DNA of 64,000 nt from AC-56 sp963798705 (lineage in GTDB: Bacteria; Actinomycetota; Thermoleophilia; Solirubrobacterales; 70-9): assembly GCA_963798705.1 (NCBI GenBank), contig CAWCTW010000005.1:1736001-1800000 (forward strand). The letters are read 5' to 3'. A program made the translations under genes and the position numbers. Each line of letters starts with the position of its first letter. Position 1 is the stretch's first letter. Of the stretch, positions 16,533-24,310 are shown piece by piece. The notes below the pieces were generated by a model. That model was not told the DNA's origin. It worked only from the letters and a program-made list of their open reading frames with translations, and did not search any database.

Positions 16533-17045
16533 GTGAGCGAGCGCCCGGGCGGAGGAGTGCCAGGCGATGCGCCGAACCACCACCAGATGGAGGAGCCGTC
16601 CCAACCGCGGTGGCTCGCTCGAAGCCTGCGGAGACGCGTGGAGCGAAAGGGCCTTCGCCCACGCTACGCGGCCTACGTGATCATCGGGTTCTGGAGCGTG
16701 GGGGTGGTCATCTTCGGCGTGGTCGAGCATCTCGTCGACCCCGGGACGTTCGGCACCGTCTGGCTCGGCATGTGGTGGGCGATCCAGACGGTCACCACCG
16801 TCGGCTACGGCGACGTCGTGCCTGCCGACACCGGCGGGAAGGTGATCGCCGCGGTCCTGATGTTGGGCGGGCTTTCGCTGTTCGCCGTGGTCACCGGCGC
16901 GATCACCAGCGTCTTCGTCGCCCAGGCCCAGGCCGACCGGCGAGCACGGACACCGGACCCTGTCGCGCAGAGGCTCGAGGAGATGGCCGCGCAGCTGGAC
17001 GCGATCAAGGCCGAGCTCGCCCGGCTCGATCGCCGCGCGGGGTGA
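16533..17045 (+). CDS. Two-helix potassium channel (ion_trans_2 / KcsA-like pore)
   Basis: 170 residues. Helix 1 YVIIGFWSVGVVIFGVVEHL, pore helix MWWAIQTVT, selectivity filter TVGYGD, and helix 2 VIAAVLMLGGLSLFAVVTGAI are all seen, followed by a C-terminal coiled coil (LEEMAAQLDAIKAELARLD) that should tetramerise the channel. The start is uncertain: GTG 16533, GTG 16557 or ATG 16587 are in frame. It has no RCK domain. It is divergent from the methyltransferase gene. Confidence 0.88.
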   Translation: MSERPGGGVPGDAPNHHQMEEPSQPRWLARSLRRRVERKGLRPRYAAYVIIGFWSVGVVIFGVVEHLVDPGTFGTVWLGMWWAIQTVTTVGYGDVVPADTGGKVIAAVLMLGGLSLFAVVTGAITSVFVAQAQADRRARTPDPVAQRLEEMAAQLDAIKAELARLDRRAG

Positions 17046-17096
17046 CCCGACCAGGCGGGGACCCTGGACTCATGTGAGCCGCGAGGGTGAGGACCC

Positions 17097-17255
17097 ATGC
17101 CTGCCGCCCGCGCCGGCGGCGGACACACGAACGTTTGTGGTTCGTCAGGGCACGAAGCCGGTCGAGCAGGCGCTGAGATCATCGTCAGGATGGCGAAGCT
17201 CCACGAGACCGGACCGACGGGAACATTCGTCGACGAGAACGGCCCGTTCCCCCGG
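17097..17255 (+). pseudogene. C-terminal remnant of a short-chain dehydrogenase/reductase
   Basis: A 52-codon open stretch ends in AGAEIIVRMAKLHETGPTGT followed by FVDENGPFPR. This is the usual tail of SDR enzymes (GAE..V.LATL...GPTG.FF....P.PW). The catalytic YxxxK and Rossmann regions are absent upstream, where no open frame continues. I read it as the stump of a deleted gene at the edge of the degraded island next to tRNA-Ile. Confidence 0.55.
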
Positions 17256-17270
17256 TGAACTGGACCCAGT

Positions 17271-17289
17271 GCCGGGGATGATCCCCGGC
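17271..17289. terminator. Perfect 9-bp dyad between convergent remnant and monooxygenase gene
   Basis: GCCGGGGAT / ATCCCCGGC separated by one base, immediately beyond the stop of the minus-strand gene at 17293. Probably a transcription end for that gene, although a one-base loop would force the top pairs open and no U-tract follows. Confidence 0.4.
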
Positions 17290-17292
17290 CGC

Positions 17293-17577
17293 TCAGGCCT
17301 GGGCTACGACGTGACCGGCGGTAATCGTGGGCGGGTTGGGGAGCACCTGGGACAGGTTCTCGCGCACCCATCCTGCGGCCTTCTCATTGGATTCCTCCTC
17401 GTGGGAGGGGTCCTCAAAGACGCTGGTCGAGCACATCACGCCATTCCCGGCATCGAACCAGTAGTAGGCCACAAATCCGTCCATCCCGCTGATCAGCGGC
17501 ACGAAGTCCTCGGCCACCCGCTTTCCGGCCTCTGCGGGATCGGTGACCCCTTCGTATCGGCGGACCGTCGCGTACAT
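17293..17577 (-). CDS. Antibiotic-biosynthesis-monooxygenase (ABM/Dabb-fold) like small protein
   Basis: 94 residues: MYATVRRYEGV opening strand, then a helix-rich middle and FVAYYWFDAGNGVMCSTSVFEDPSHEEESNEKAAGWV, the pattern of dimeric alpha/beta-barrel (ABM) proteins where an edge strand is followed by a helix with E..N..A..W. AAAGGAG lies seven bases before ATG, so it should be translated. It is the only apparently intact gene in the island between the K+ channel and tRNA-Ile. Substrate unknown. Confidence 0.8.
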   Translation of the reverse strand: MYATVRRYEGVTDPAEAGKRVAEDFVPLISGMDGFVAYYWFDAGNGVMCSTSVFEDPSHEEESNEKAAGWVRENLSQVLPNPPTITAGHVVAQA

Positions 17578-18322
17578 GCCGAGCTCCTTTCAGGAGAGGG
17601 TCGCCTTCAGCCGAGCATCCCACCGCCGGAGCAGTGCGTCAAGGGATCTGACCAAGTCAAAAGCCGAAGCCCTAGCCGCCCGTCGCCTCGACGCTCACCC
17701 CGCGACATCGCGCTGACTGCCGTTTCAGTCAGTCCAAGGTGAGCTAGACGCCGACGGCCATCATCCGTCCGCCCGCTGGTCCAGCGGCAGCCATTCCGTC
17801 GGGAAGACGTCCGGGCACCGCCGACTCCAACCGGGTTGATCCGAAGGCGTAACTGGGCAACTGAATAGGTGGGCGTACGGCCGTCCGCAGATCCGGCAGG
17901 TTTCATCCCTCACCAGGAGCCGCCGAATCGCTACGAACAACGCGATCACCGGTGCTGGCTGCGGCCGCAACCGCCTCAGCTTCGTCACGGGGCCCTTCTC
18001 GCCCTTCCGGGCCGCTCCATAGCGTTTCCTTCCTTGGTTGAGGCGGAGGCAAACGCGACGGCGAGTCCATTCTTCAGGGCCGGTCGGCGAGTCGGACGAC
18101 CACCAAATGAGATCCGAGCGTCTCACGCCGAGAGAGGCAAGTCAAGGTGAGCGCGACCTACTCCCGCAGCCCGGCGGGCTTCGAGGGGGTTGGCCTTGCC
18201 TCGCCGTAGCTCTCAGGGTTTCACGTACCACCAGTCGAATTGACGAGCGCGGGGCTCCGTGCGCCCTTCAGCTTGAGGCCGCGGCGGGGTCGTGGCGTCC
18301 AGCCTGCGCACGCCAGCGAGGA
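17578..18322. other. Gene-poor degraded stretch beside tRNA-Ile
   Basis: About 745 bases without a convincing gene. It holds a 7-bp hairpin CTGACTG-N6-CAGTCAG at 17713-17732 and a 121-codon minus-strand open frame at 17761-18126 whose last 75 codons contain a Cys cluster (CRICGRPYAHLFSCP). That frame has no good start site and no recognised family. With the SDR stump on one side and the integrase stump on the other I read the stretch as mobile-element residue. Confidence 0.5.
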
Positions 18323-18529
18323 TCTACGACCTTCGCAAGTAACCTGCTCAGAGCGCGGGTCAGCGTGTACAGGCTCGCCCGCGTGATGGGCACGAGCGTC
18401 GCGATCATCGAGCGCCACGGCGCCCTCCTCGATGGGGACGCTGGCGACATTGCGTCCCGGCTCGACGCCTTTGAAGCCGATCACAAACGGACGGCCGAGG
18501 CGGCTGGGCCACAACTGGGCCAGGAATGA
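18323..18529 (+). pseudogene. Tyrosine recombinase (integrase) C-terminal remnant
   Basis: About 68 codons read STTFASNLLRARVSVYRLAR, then VMGTSVAIIERH and GALLDGDAGDIASRLDAFEA. This is the end of a phage-type integrase: the TFAS..L..G..V..VA..MGTS helix pair and the segment that normally reads ERHYGxLLDG. The tyrosine codon expected between His and Gly is missing, so the catalytic nucleophile is lost. No box I or Arg of the LRHT motif is intact upstream. The stop lies 34 bases from the 3' end of tRNA-Ile, the classic arrangement of an element integrated in a tRNA gene. Confidence 0.7.
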
Positions 18530-18563
18530 TCGCGATGTACCCGAATCCCGCTCTACAGTGCGA

Positions 18564-18637
18564 TGGGCGATCCTGGACTCGAACCAGGGACCTCCTCCTT
18601 ATCAGAGAGGCGCTCTGACCGACTGAGCTAATCGCCC
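18564..18637 (-). tRNA. tRNA-Ile (anticodon GAT)
   Basis: 74 bases on the minus strand. Acceptor stem GGGCGAT pairs with ATCGCCC, discriminator A; D-arm TAGCTCAGTCGGTCAGAGC; anticodon stem-loop CCTCTCTGATAAGGAGG with GAT at 18603-18601; T-arm GTCCCTGGTTCGAGTCCAGG. CCA is not encoded. It stands alone, not in an rRNA operon, and is flanked at its 3' side by the integrase remnant. Confidence 0.97.
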
Positions 18638-18796
18638 CCGAGCCGTCCATTCTAGAAAGCGGGCGCACGGCCGTGCCCCGAGAGGTTCTTGGGATCTCAG
18701 TTACGCGATGGCGTCCCCAACACCGCGATGGCCTGCGGCCCGGCTCCGGGGACCCGACGGCGAACGCGGGCCGGGGCCACTAGCCTGGCGGCGGCC

Positions 18797-19414
18797 ATGC
18801 CGCGCCGCCCCGACCTGCCCCCCCTTCACCGCTCACAGCTGGCTGATGACCCGGTGGCCCAGTTCGGCGACTGGTACGAACGGGCCGTGAACGAAGTGCC
18901 TCTCGCGGATGCCATGACGCTGGCGACCCTGGACGAGGACGGCTCGCCCGACGCTCGTATGGTGCTGCTGAAGGGCTTCGGTCCGGATGGCTTTCGCTTC
19001 TTCACGAACCTGAGCTCCGCCAAGGCCCGCCAGCTCCGGGCAGTGCCCCGCGCGGCCATCGTCATCTACTGGCGCGAGCTGGACCGGCAGGTGCGAGTTC
19101 GCGGCGCGGTGGAGAAGCTGCCCGCGGCGGCCGACGACGAGTACTTCGCGACCCGTCCAGCCGCCGCGCGGATCGGCGCCTGGGCGTCGCGCCAGAGCGA
19201 GCAGCTGCCCGACCGGGAGGCGCTCGATCGCAGCGTGCGCGACGTGGAGGAGCGGTTCGGAGACGGTGACGTTCCCCGTCCGGACTTCTGGGGCGGCTAC
19301 CTCCTGCGCCACCAGCGGGTCGAGTTCTGGCAGGGTCAGGCCGCGAGGCTGCACGACCGCTTCGTCTACGAGCGTGAGGGCGACGGCTGGTCGATCCGGC
19401 GGCTGGCGCCCTGA
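18797..19414 (+). CDS. pdxH: Pyridoxamine/pyridoxine 5'-phosphate oxidase
   Basis: 205 residues from ATG 18797. The enzyme makes pyridoxal 5'-phosphate using FMN. Motifs seen: DAMTLATLDEDGSPDARMVLLKGF (FMN-binding strand pair), FFTNLSSAKARQL, IVIYWRELDRQVRVRGAVEKL, IGAWASRQSEQL, and the C-terminal FWGGYLLRHQRVEFWQGQAARLHDR signature with R-x-E-F-W-Q. Longer upstream frame rejected. It converges on parB, whose stop directly follows. Confidence 0.95.
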   Translation: MPRRPDLPPLHRSQLADDPVAQFGDWYERAVNEVPLADAMTLATLDEDGSPDARMVLLKGFGPDGFRFFTNLSSAKARQLRAVPRAAIVIYWRELDRQVRVRGAVEKLPAAADDEYFATRPAAARIGAWASRQSEQLPDREALDRSVRDVEERFGDGDVPRPDFWGGYLLRHQRVEFWQGQAARLHDRFVYEREGDGWSIRRLAP

Positions 19415-20260
19415 TCAGGCCCGGCGCGTCGAGCGCGCGAAGGCGTGAAGGTCGTCCAGGTCGTCGAACCGCAGCTCGGCTCGGATGCCGCGCCGCGCGG
19501 CGCGGACACGCACGCCCGTCCCCAGCGCCTGTTCGAGGGTCTCCTCGGCCCGGAGCAGTGCGGCCTCCTGGTCCGGGTGGGGCACGACCCTGGCCCCGCG
19601 GGTCTCGCCTCCCTGCTTGGCGCGCCGCTCGGTTTCGCGCACCGACCAGCCCTGGGATGCCGCAGCCCGGGCGAGCTCGCGGCGGGCGTCGTTGCCGCGA
19701 GCCACCAGGATCGCGCGGCCGTGGCCCTCGCTCAGGTCGCCTGAGGCGAGGAGCTCCAGCGCCTCGTCGGGCAGGTCGAGGAGTCGGATCAGGTTGGAGA
19801 TCGCGGAGCGGCTGCGGCCGAGGCGGCGCGCCAGCTCCTCCTTGGACAGCCCGAGATCCTCCACAAGGGCCGCGCAGGCACGAGCCTCGTCCACCGGGTT
19901 GAGGTCCTCGCGCGCCATGTTCTCGATCAGCGCGGTCTGCAGCCGAGCGGTCGCCTCCTCGTCGCGGACGACGGCCGGCACGCTCTCGACGCCGGCTTCC
20001 CGGGCCGCTCGCCAGCGGCGCTCCCCGGCGATCAGCTCGTACCGGCCATCCGCAAGCGGGCGCACGATCAGCGGCTGCACGACGCCCGCCTCCGCGATCG
20101 AGGCGGCGAGGGTCGAGATCGAGGCCGGATCGAAGCGGGTGCGGGGCTGATCGGGGTTGGGCCGGATGAGGTCGAGCGGCAGGTCGCGGAGCTCGGGCGC
20201 CCCGGCCGAGGTCTCGGGGATGATGGCCGCGAGGCCCCGCCCGATCCCGCGGCGGCTCAA
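19415..20260 (-). CDS. parB: Chromosome-partitioning protein ParB (CTPase, parS-binding)
   Basis: 281 residues. N-terminal MSRRGIGRGLAAIIP, ParB/Srx CTPase motif with LIRPNPDQPRTRFD and ELIAGERRWRAAREAG, the NMAREDLNPVDEARA region, then HTH LSKEELARRLGRSRSAISNLIRLLDLP, and GHGRAIL. A C-terminal dimerisation part follows. It overlaps parA by 4 bases. ParB spreads from parS sites near the origin; no canonical parS is visible in this window (see findings). Confidence 0.97.
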   Translation of the reverse strand: MSRRGIGRGLAAIIPETSAGAPELRDLPLDLIRPNPDQPRTRFDPASISTLAASIAEAGVVQPLIVRPLADGRYELIAGERRWRAAREAGVESVPAVVRDEEATARLQTALIENMAREDLNPVDEARACAALVEDLGLSKEELARRLGRSRSAISNLIRLLDLPDEALELLASGDLSEGHGRAILVARGNDARRELARAAASQGWSVRETERRAKQGGETRGARVVPHPDQEAALLRAEETLEQALGTGVRVRAARRGIRAELRFDDLDDLHAFARSTRRA

Positions 20261-21090
20261 GGCTCGACCTCAACTTGAGGATGGGCCTCTCCTCCAGGTG
20301 CGGGAGCCCGCTCGACGGAGACGCGATCCGCCCGCTCCCGGTCGGCCAGCTCGGCCGCCAGCTCGCGGTAGGCCGCCGATCCGCGCGATTCCGGCGCGTG
20401 CCGGACGACCGGAACTCCGAAGCTGGGCGCCTCGGCCACTCGGATGTTGCGCGGGATCACGGTGCGGAGAACGAGCTCGGGAAAATGGTCGCGAAGCTCG
20501 CGCTCGACGTCCTGCGCGAGCCTGGTTCGCTCGTCGTGCATGGTGATCACCACGCCGGTCAGAACGAGCCCCGGGTTCATCTCGTGCCTGATCAGCTCGA
20601 GGGTCTCGAGGAACTGGACCAGGCCCTCGAGCGCCAGATACTCGGCCTGAACCGGGACGACGACGCGATCGGCGGCGACCAGGGCGTTCACGGTCACCGG
20701 GCCGAGGGATGGGGGACAGTCCAAGAGGGTGAGCGCGAAGCGCTCTCGGACCGGCCCGAGCGTCCGGCGCAGGGTGCGCTCCGACCCCTCGATCCGCGGC
20801 AGCTCGACCGCTGCCCCCGCGAGATCGCGGTTCGCCGGGACGACCCACAGGTTGTCGGGGCCCGCCGGGCGTGCCGCCTCCGCCACGGAGCGCTCCCCCA
20901 TCAGGCACTGGTAGGAGGACGGGCTGAGGTCACGGCCAAGTCCGAGCGCGACGGTGCAGTTGCATTGCGGGTCCAGGTCGCAAATCAACACCTGGTTGCC
21001 GGCGTCCGCCGCGCAGGCGGCGATGTTGACGGCGGTCGTGGTCTTGCCCACACCCCCCTTCTGATTCGCAATCGCGTATACGGAGCCCAT
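20257..21090 (-). CDS. parA: Chromosome-partitioning ATPase ParA (Soj)
   Basis: 277 residues, deviant Walker ATPase. KGGVGKTTTAVNIA (deviant P-loop) sits at the N-terminus, followed by ICDLDPQCN (Walker A' Asp), LLDCPPSLGPVTVNALVAAD (Walker B) and the IPRNIRVAEAPSFG stretch typical of chromosomal Soj. It forms an ATP-driven gradient pulling ParB-parS. The 129 bases upstream hold an inverted GTTGAC...GTCAAC pair (about 21162-21187) of unknown meaning. Confidence 0.97.
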   Translation of the reverse strand: MGSVYAIANQKGGVGKTTTAVNIAACAADAGNQVLICDLDPQCNCTVALGLGRDLSPSSYQCLMGERSVAEAARPAGPDNLWVVPANRDLAGAAVELPRIEGSERTLRRTLGPVRERFALTLLDCPPSLGPVTVNALVAADRVVVPVQAEYLALEGLVQFLETLELIRHEMNPGLVLTGVVITMHDERTRLAQDVERELRDHFPELVLRTVIPRNIRVAEAPSFGVPVVRHAPESRGSAAYRELAAELADRERADRVSVERAPAPGGEAHPQVEVEP

Positions 21091-21219
21091 CGGCGCCCGA
21101 CCTTACCGACTGGTCCAGCGCGCAAATTCGGCGCCGCGGCCGGTTGGACCCACGGTGAGTGCGGTTGACGGCGGTGTGGACGGTCAACTCCACGCTCGAT
21201 GGGATCTGAGGCCCGCGAG

Positions 21220-21954
21220 TTAGGAGCCGAGTGGCCGTTTCTTGGCCATTCCGGGGCGCCGCGGCAGTTGCGACGGCGTCGCGCCGCGCTTTCGCATGAC
21301 GTGGAGGTGCCGGTTGCGCGACCCCGCGTAGGGGCCCACCCAGCGCACTTCCTCGGGCGCCATCGCCAGGCGCCCCGCCAGCCGGTCCAACTCGGCCTCC
21401 TCTGCCTCGTCGCGACGCCCCTTCCAGGCGACGAGGCAGCCTCCGTCCGCCAGCAGCGGCGACGCCAGCTCCGCAAGCGTCGCCAGGCGCCCGACGGCCC
21501 GGGAGATCACGGCACGATAGGCCTCCCGACCGCCCTCCGGCTCCGGGCGCGACGCCCACTCCTCGGAGCGCTCGCAGACCACGCGGGCGTTGACGACGCC
21601 CGCAGCGGCGATTGCCTCCCCGATGTACTCGCACTTTCGCGTCGTCGCCTCGACCAGGTCCACGCGCGCCCGTGGCAGCGCCACCGCGAGGGGCAAGCCC
21701 GGAAAGCCGGCGCCCGCGCCGAGGTCGGCGATGCGCCCGGCGTCCCGCAGCTCGTCGAGCTCGAGCGCAGCCAGGGAGTCGGCGATGTGCACGCGCCAGG
21801 CCTCCTCGGGATCCCGGACGCCGCTCGGCGCTCGCGGGTCGCGGGCGATGAGCTCCACGATCGAGCTCAGCGCGGCACGGGCGCCGGGGGACAGTTCGTC
21901 CAGGGCGGGTGGCGTCGGGCTCAATCCCGGATCAGCGGCGCGACGACGACGCAC
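21220..21954 (-). CDS. rsmG: 16S rRNA (guanine-527-N7)-methyltransferase RsmG
   Basis: About 244 residues. SAM-binding region IADLGAGAGFPGLPLAVALP is the RsmG signature (DlGsGaGfPGipLAi), then LVEATTRKCEYIGEA and VISRAVGRLATLAELASPLL. It methylates G527 of 16S rRNA; loss gives low-level streptomycin resistance in other species. The start is unclear: GTG 21954 overlaps jag by 34 bases, whereas TTG 21924 would overlap its stop as TTGA, suggesting translational coupling. C-terminus is extended and basic. Confidence 0.95.
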   Translation of the reverse strand: MRRRRAADPGLSPTPPALDELSPGARAALSSIVELIARDPRAPSGVRDPEEAWRVHIADSLAALELDELRDAGRIADLGAGAGFPGLPLAVALPRARVDLVEATTRKCEYIGEAIAAAGVVNARVVCERSEEWASRPEPEGGREAYRAVISRAVGRLATLAELASPLLADGGCLVAWKGRRDEAEEAELDRLAGRLAMAPEEVRWVGPYAGSRNRHLHVMRKRGATPSQLPRRPGMAKKRPLGS

Positions 21955-22382
21955 CGCTCCGGCTCGTCGCCCTCGCTGAACGTCTCGATTCCCGCCCGAT
22001 CCTTCAGGTGCTGGTGGACCACGCGACGCTCGGTGGGGGTCATCGGGTCGAGCTCGATCTCGTTGCCACTCTTCAGAGCCCGGTCGGCGGCGCGGTCCGC
22101 CTGGCGCTCGATCGCGTCGCGTCGTCGCTCGCGATACCCGGCCGCGTCGACCGTGACCCGCTTGCGGTCCTGGCGACCGCGGAACGCGGCGCGATAGCAG
22201 AGCAGCTGAACGGCGTCGATCGTCTGACCGCGGCGGCCGATCAGCAGGCCGAGCTCCTCGCCGTCGACCCTGCCGACGATCTCGTCCGGGTCCTCGGACA
22301 CCTCGACGCTCGCGTCGACGTCGAGCTCGTCCACGATCCGCTCGAGAATCGCGCGGACCCGATCGACGGGCTCGGCGGCCAT
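21921..22382 (-). CDS. jag: Jag / SpoIIIJ-associated RNA-binding protein (KH-R3H)
   Basis: 153 residues. A KH domain with ELGLLIGRRGQTIDAVQLL (GxxG-type IGRRGQ loop) is followed by an R3H domain: ELDPMTPTERRVVHQHLKD and ETFSEGDEPERCVVVAP, with the R-x3-H pair. The N-terminal Jag_N domain of Firmicute versions is absent, as in actinobacteria. Jag (KhpB/EloR) binds RNA and is tied to cell elongation. It lies in the yidC-to-parB order expected at the origin. Confidence 0.94.
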   Translation of the reverse strand: MAAEPVDRVRAILERIVDELDVDASVEVSEDPDEIVGRVDGEELGLLIGRRGQTIDAVQLLCYRAAFRGRQDRKRVTVDAAGYRERRRDAIERQADRAADRALKSGNEIELDPMTPTERRVVHQHLKDRAGIETFSEGDEPERCVVVAPLIRD

Positions 22383-22550
22383 GTGCGTCAGCGGGGCGCC
22401 GCGCGATGGCGGGAGTGGCAGATGCTGTGCATGGGTCCGCGAGTCTAGTCAGGCGCTCGCCGGCGCGGCATGCGCGGAGGAATCGCCCGCGCGACGTGGA
22501 GTCGGCGCCGAAGCCGGTGGATTGCGCCGCCGCTTGCCCAGGGACGCAAA

Positions 22551-22575
22551 GGAGCCGGGCGCGCCGCCCGGCTCC
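22551..22575 (-). terminator. Terminator after the basic protein gene
   Basis: Perfect 10-bp stem GGAGCCGGGC / GCCCGGCTCC with a 5-base loop, 26 bases beyond the stop of the gene at 22602. On the minus strand it is followed by TTTGCG. It may uncouple jag-rsmG-parAB from the genes upstream. Confidence 0.65.
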
Positions 22576-22601
22576 TCGCGCTCGCTTCGATTTGAGCGCA
22601 G

Positions 22602-23123
22602 CTATCGGGTGGCGCTGCGCGCGGTCGACTCGGTGCGGCGGAACAGGCTCTCAGCCGTGTCCTGGGCGTCGTCGAATCGGCGCTCGACGTCCTGGCGAGC
22701 CGACTGCACCTGCCGCTCAGCGTCGCGGCGGTTGCGCCGGACCAGCCGGACGGCCTGATCGCGCTGGCGCTTGGCCGACCGCCCCGCCCGCTTGCGGGCA
22801 GTGGCGCCGCGGCGCTCCGCCTTGCGCAGGGTGGTCGCCGCCCGCCGCTGCAGACGCTGTGCCTCGCGGCGCATGTCGCTCTGGCTGCGCAGCGGCTTCA
22901 GGGTCTCGACGACCCTCTCGCCACCGCTCACCGCGGTGCCGACCGCCGTGTCCGCGACCCGCTGCGCCTGCAGTCCGGCGGCCTTCAGCCGGCTCTGCTG
23001 CGCGCGCGCTCGTGTCTCGGCAGCCTTCTTGGCCGACCGCCGGCGCTTGGCCTCGTTCTCCTTACGCGTGGCCGCAGCCTTCTGGGCCGCGGCCCTACGC
23101 TGTGTCTCGGTCTGCGTAGCCAT
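22602..23123 (-). CDS. Highly basic, Arg/Ala/Lys-rich histone-like protein
   Basis: 173 residues. More than a third of residues are Arg or Lys, with Ala and Gln making up most of the rest. The N-terminus (QKAAATRKENEAKRRRSAKK) repeats a K/R-A-A-x-T-R pattern like histone-H1/HupB tails; the remainder should be long helices (RREAQRLQRRAATTLRKAER, RDAERQVQSARQDVERRFDD). AGGAAGGTG precedes ATG, so it has its own ribosome site. It interrupts the usual yidC-jag order. DNA binding is inferred from charge only; an RNA or membrane role is not excluded. Confidence 0.82.
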   Translation of the reverse strand: MATQTETQRRAAAQKAAATRKENEAKRRRSAKKAAETRARAQQSRLKAAGLQAQRVADTAVGTAVSGGERVVETLKPLRSQSDMRREAQRLQRRAATTLRKAERRGATARKRAGRSAKRQRDQAVRLVRRNRRDAERQVQSARQDVERRFDDAQDTAESLFRRTESTARSATR

Positions 23124-23174
23124 ATCTGGGGTTCACCTTCCTCTGGATTGACTTAGTTAGTGGTAATACGCCTA

Positions 23175-23191
23175 CCCCGGCGCTCCCGGGG
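23175..23191. terminator. Hairpin between yidC and the basic protein gene
   Basis: CCCCGG-CGCTC-CCGGGG, 6-bp stem in the 170-base gap 23124-23293. No U-tract, so it is only a candidate end for yidC transcripts or a structural element in the leader of the basic protein mRNA. Confidence 0.35.
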
Positions 23192-23293
23192 CAAACCGTG
23201 ACGCCCGGCAGATGCCAACGCATCACCGCACCCGGGGCGAAAGGGGTGCCCGCCAACCCCGCCCAAAACTCCAGGCGGCGAGGGGACGCGCGC

Positions 23294-24049
23294 CTAGCGC
23301 CGGCGCCGCTTCTTCTTGCGCGGCGGTGGAGGTGGCGGCTTGCTTGCCTTGACCTCCTCCGGGGCCGGCGGCGCGGGGGCCGGAATCACCTTCTGCACCA
23401 CCCATTGCTGCCCGAGGCTGAAGACGTTCGTCGCGATCCAGTAGACGGCCAGTCCCGCCGGCGCGTTGATGATGAACGGGACGATGATCAACGGGAACAG
23501 CAGCATCAGGTAGCGCTGAGCGGGGCTGGCCGTCGGGCTCGTCGCCGTCGTCAGCAGCACGCTGGCGGCGGTGGTGGTCACGAAGAGCACGATGAGGACG
23601 ATCAGCTCGGCTCCGTGCGGAGCCTCGATCACCGACTTCACGAAGAGGAACCCCGGCGGCGGGCTGTTCATCACGTCCTGCTGGAAGGTGTCCCCCCGCA
23701 GCAGCTGGTAGATCGCGATGAAGAAGGGGATCTGGAGGATGAAGGGCAGACATGAGGAGAAGGGATTGACGCCCTCCTTCTTGTAGAGCTCCATCGTCTC
23801 CCGCTGAAAGCGCTGGGGGTCGTCCTTGTACTTCTCCTTGAGCGCCTGGATCTTGGGCGCGACGATCTGCATCCGGCGCATCGACCGGATTCCGCGCAGC
23901 GAGAGCGGCAGCACCGCGAGCCGCACGATGAACGTCAGCGCGATAATCGAGAGCCCCCAGCTCAACCCGACGTTGTCGTGGATGAACGTGATGATCGAGT
24001 CTGCGACGTCGATCAGGGGCTGCAGGATGCTGGCGAGCGGCAGGATCAC
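23294..24049 (-). CDS. yidC: Membrane protein insertase YidC/Oxa1
   Basis: 251 residues, Gram-positive-type short form without the periplasmic P1 domain. Helix 1 area WGLSIIALTFIVRLAVLPLS carries the conserved hydrophilic-groove Arg; then RRMQIVAPKIQALKEKYKDDPQRFQRETMELYKKEGVNPFSSCLPFILQIPFF is the coiled loop and second helix of the family. It ends in a basic tail PPPPPPRKKKRRRR that probably contacts ribosomes. It overlaps yidD by 4 bases. It inserts and folds membrane proteins alone or with SecYEG. Confidence 0.96.
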   Translation of the reverse strand: MILPLASILQPLIDVADSIITFIHDNVGLSWGLSIIALTFIVRLAVLPLSLRGIRSMRRMQIVAPKIQALKEKYKDDPQRFQRETMELYKKEGVNPFSSCLPFILQIPFFIAIYQLLRGDTFQQDVMNSPPPGFLFVKSVIEAPHGAELIVLIVLFVTTTAASVLLTTATSPTASPAQRYLMLLFPLIIVPFIINAPAGLAVYWIATNVFSLGQQWVVQKVIPAPAPPAPEEVKASKPPPPPPRKKKRRRR

Positions 24050-24309
24050 GCGGGGATCTCCGGCCGGGGGGGCTTGAAGACGGTCTGGGCCTCAACCGGG
24101 TCATAGCCGCCGCGACTGAACGGGTTGCAGCGCAGCAGGCGCCAGCCGGCGAGGATCGCGCCCCGCACGAGACCGAACTCGCGCACGGCCTCGACCGCGT
24201 ACGCCGAACAGGTGGGGTAGTACTTGCAACGGCGCGGAAGGGCGGGCGAGACGAAGCGCTGATAGAGCCGGATCGGGGCAAGGAGCACGCCGCTGAGCAA
24301 CCGTTTCAC
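24046..24309 (-). CDS. yidD: Membrane protein insertion efficiency factor YidD
   Basis: 87 residues. The family block is complete: LYQRFVSPALPRRCKYYPTCSAYAVEAVREFG, RCNPFSRGGYDPV (Cys3-type HCPF... motif). A short peripheral membrane protein that assists YidC. Its GTG start lies two bases after the rnpA stop, and its end overlaps yidC. Confidence 0.96.
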   Translation of the reverse strand: MKRLLSGVLLAPIRLYQRFVSPALPRRCKYYPTCSAYAVEAVREFGLVRGAILAGWRLLRCNPFSRGGYDPVEAQTVFKPPRPEIPA

Positions 24310-24310
24310 G

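Noticed and set aside
17130..17145. CGAAC...GTTCG inverted pair resembling a LexA/SOS box
   Set aside because: Spacer is 7 bases where actinobacterial SOS boxes need 4, and it lies inside the SDR stump rather than before a gene.
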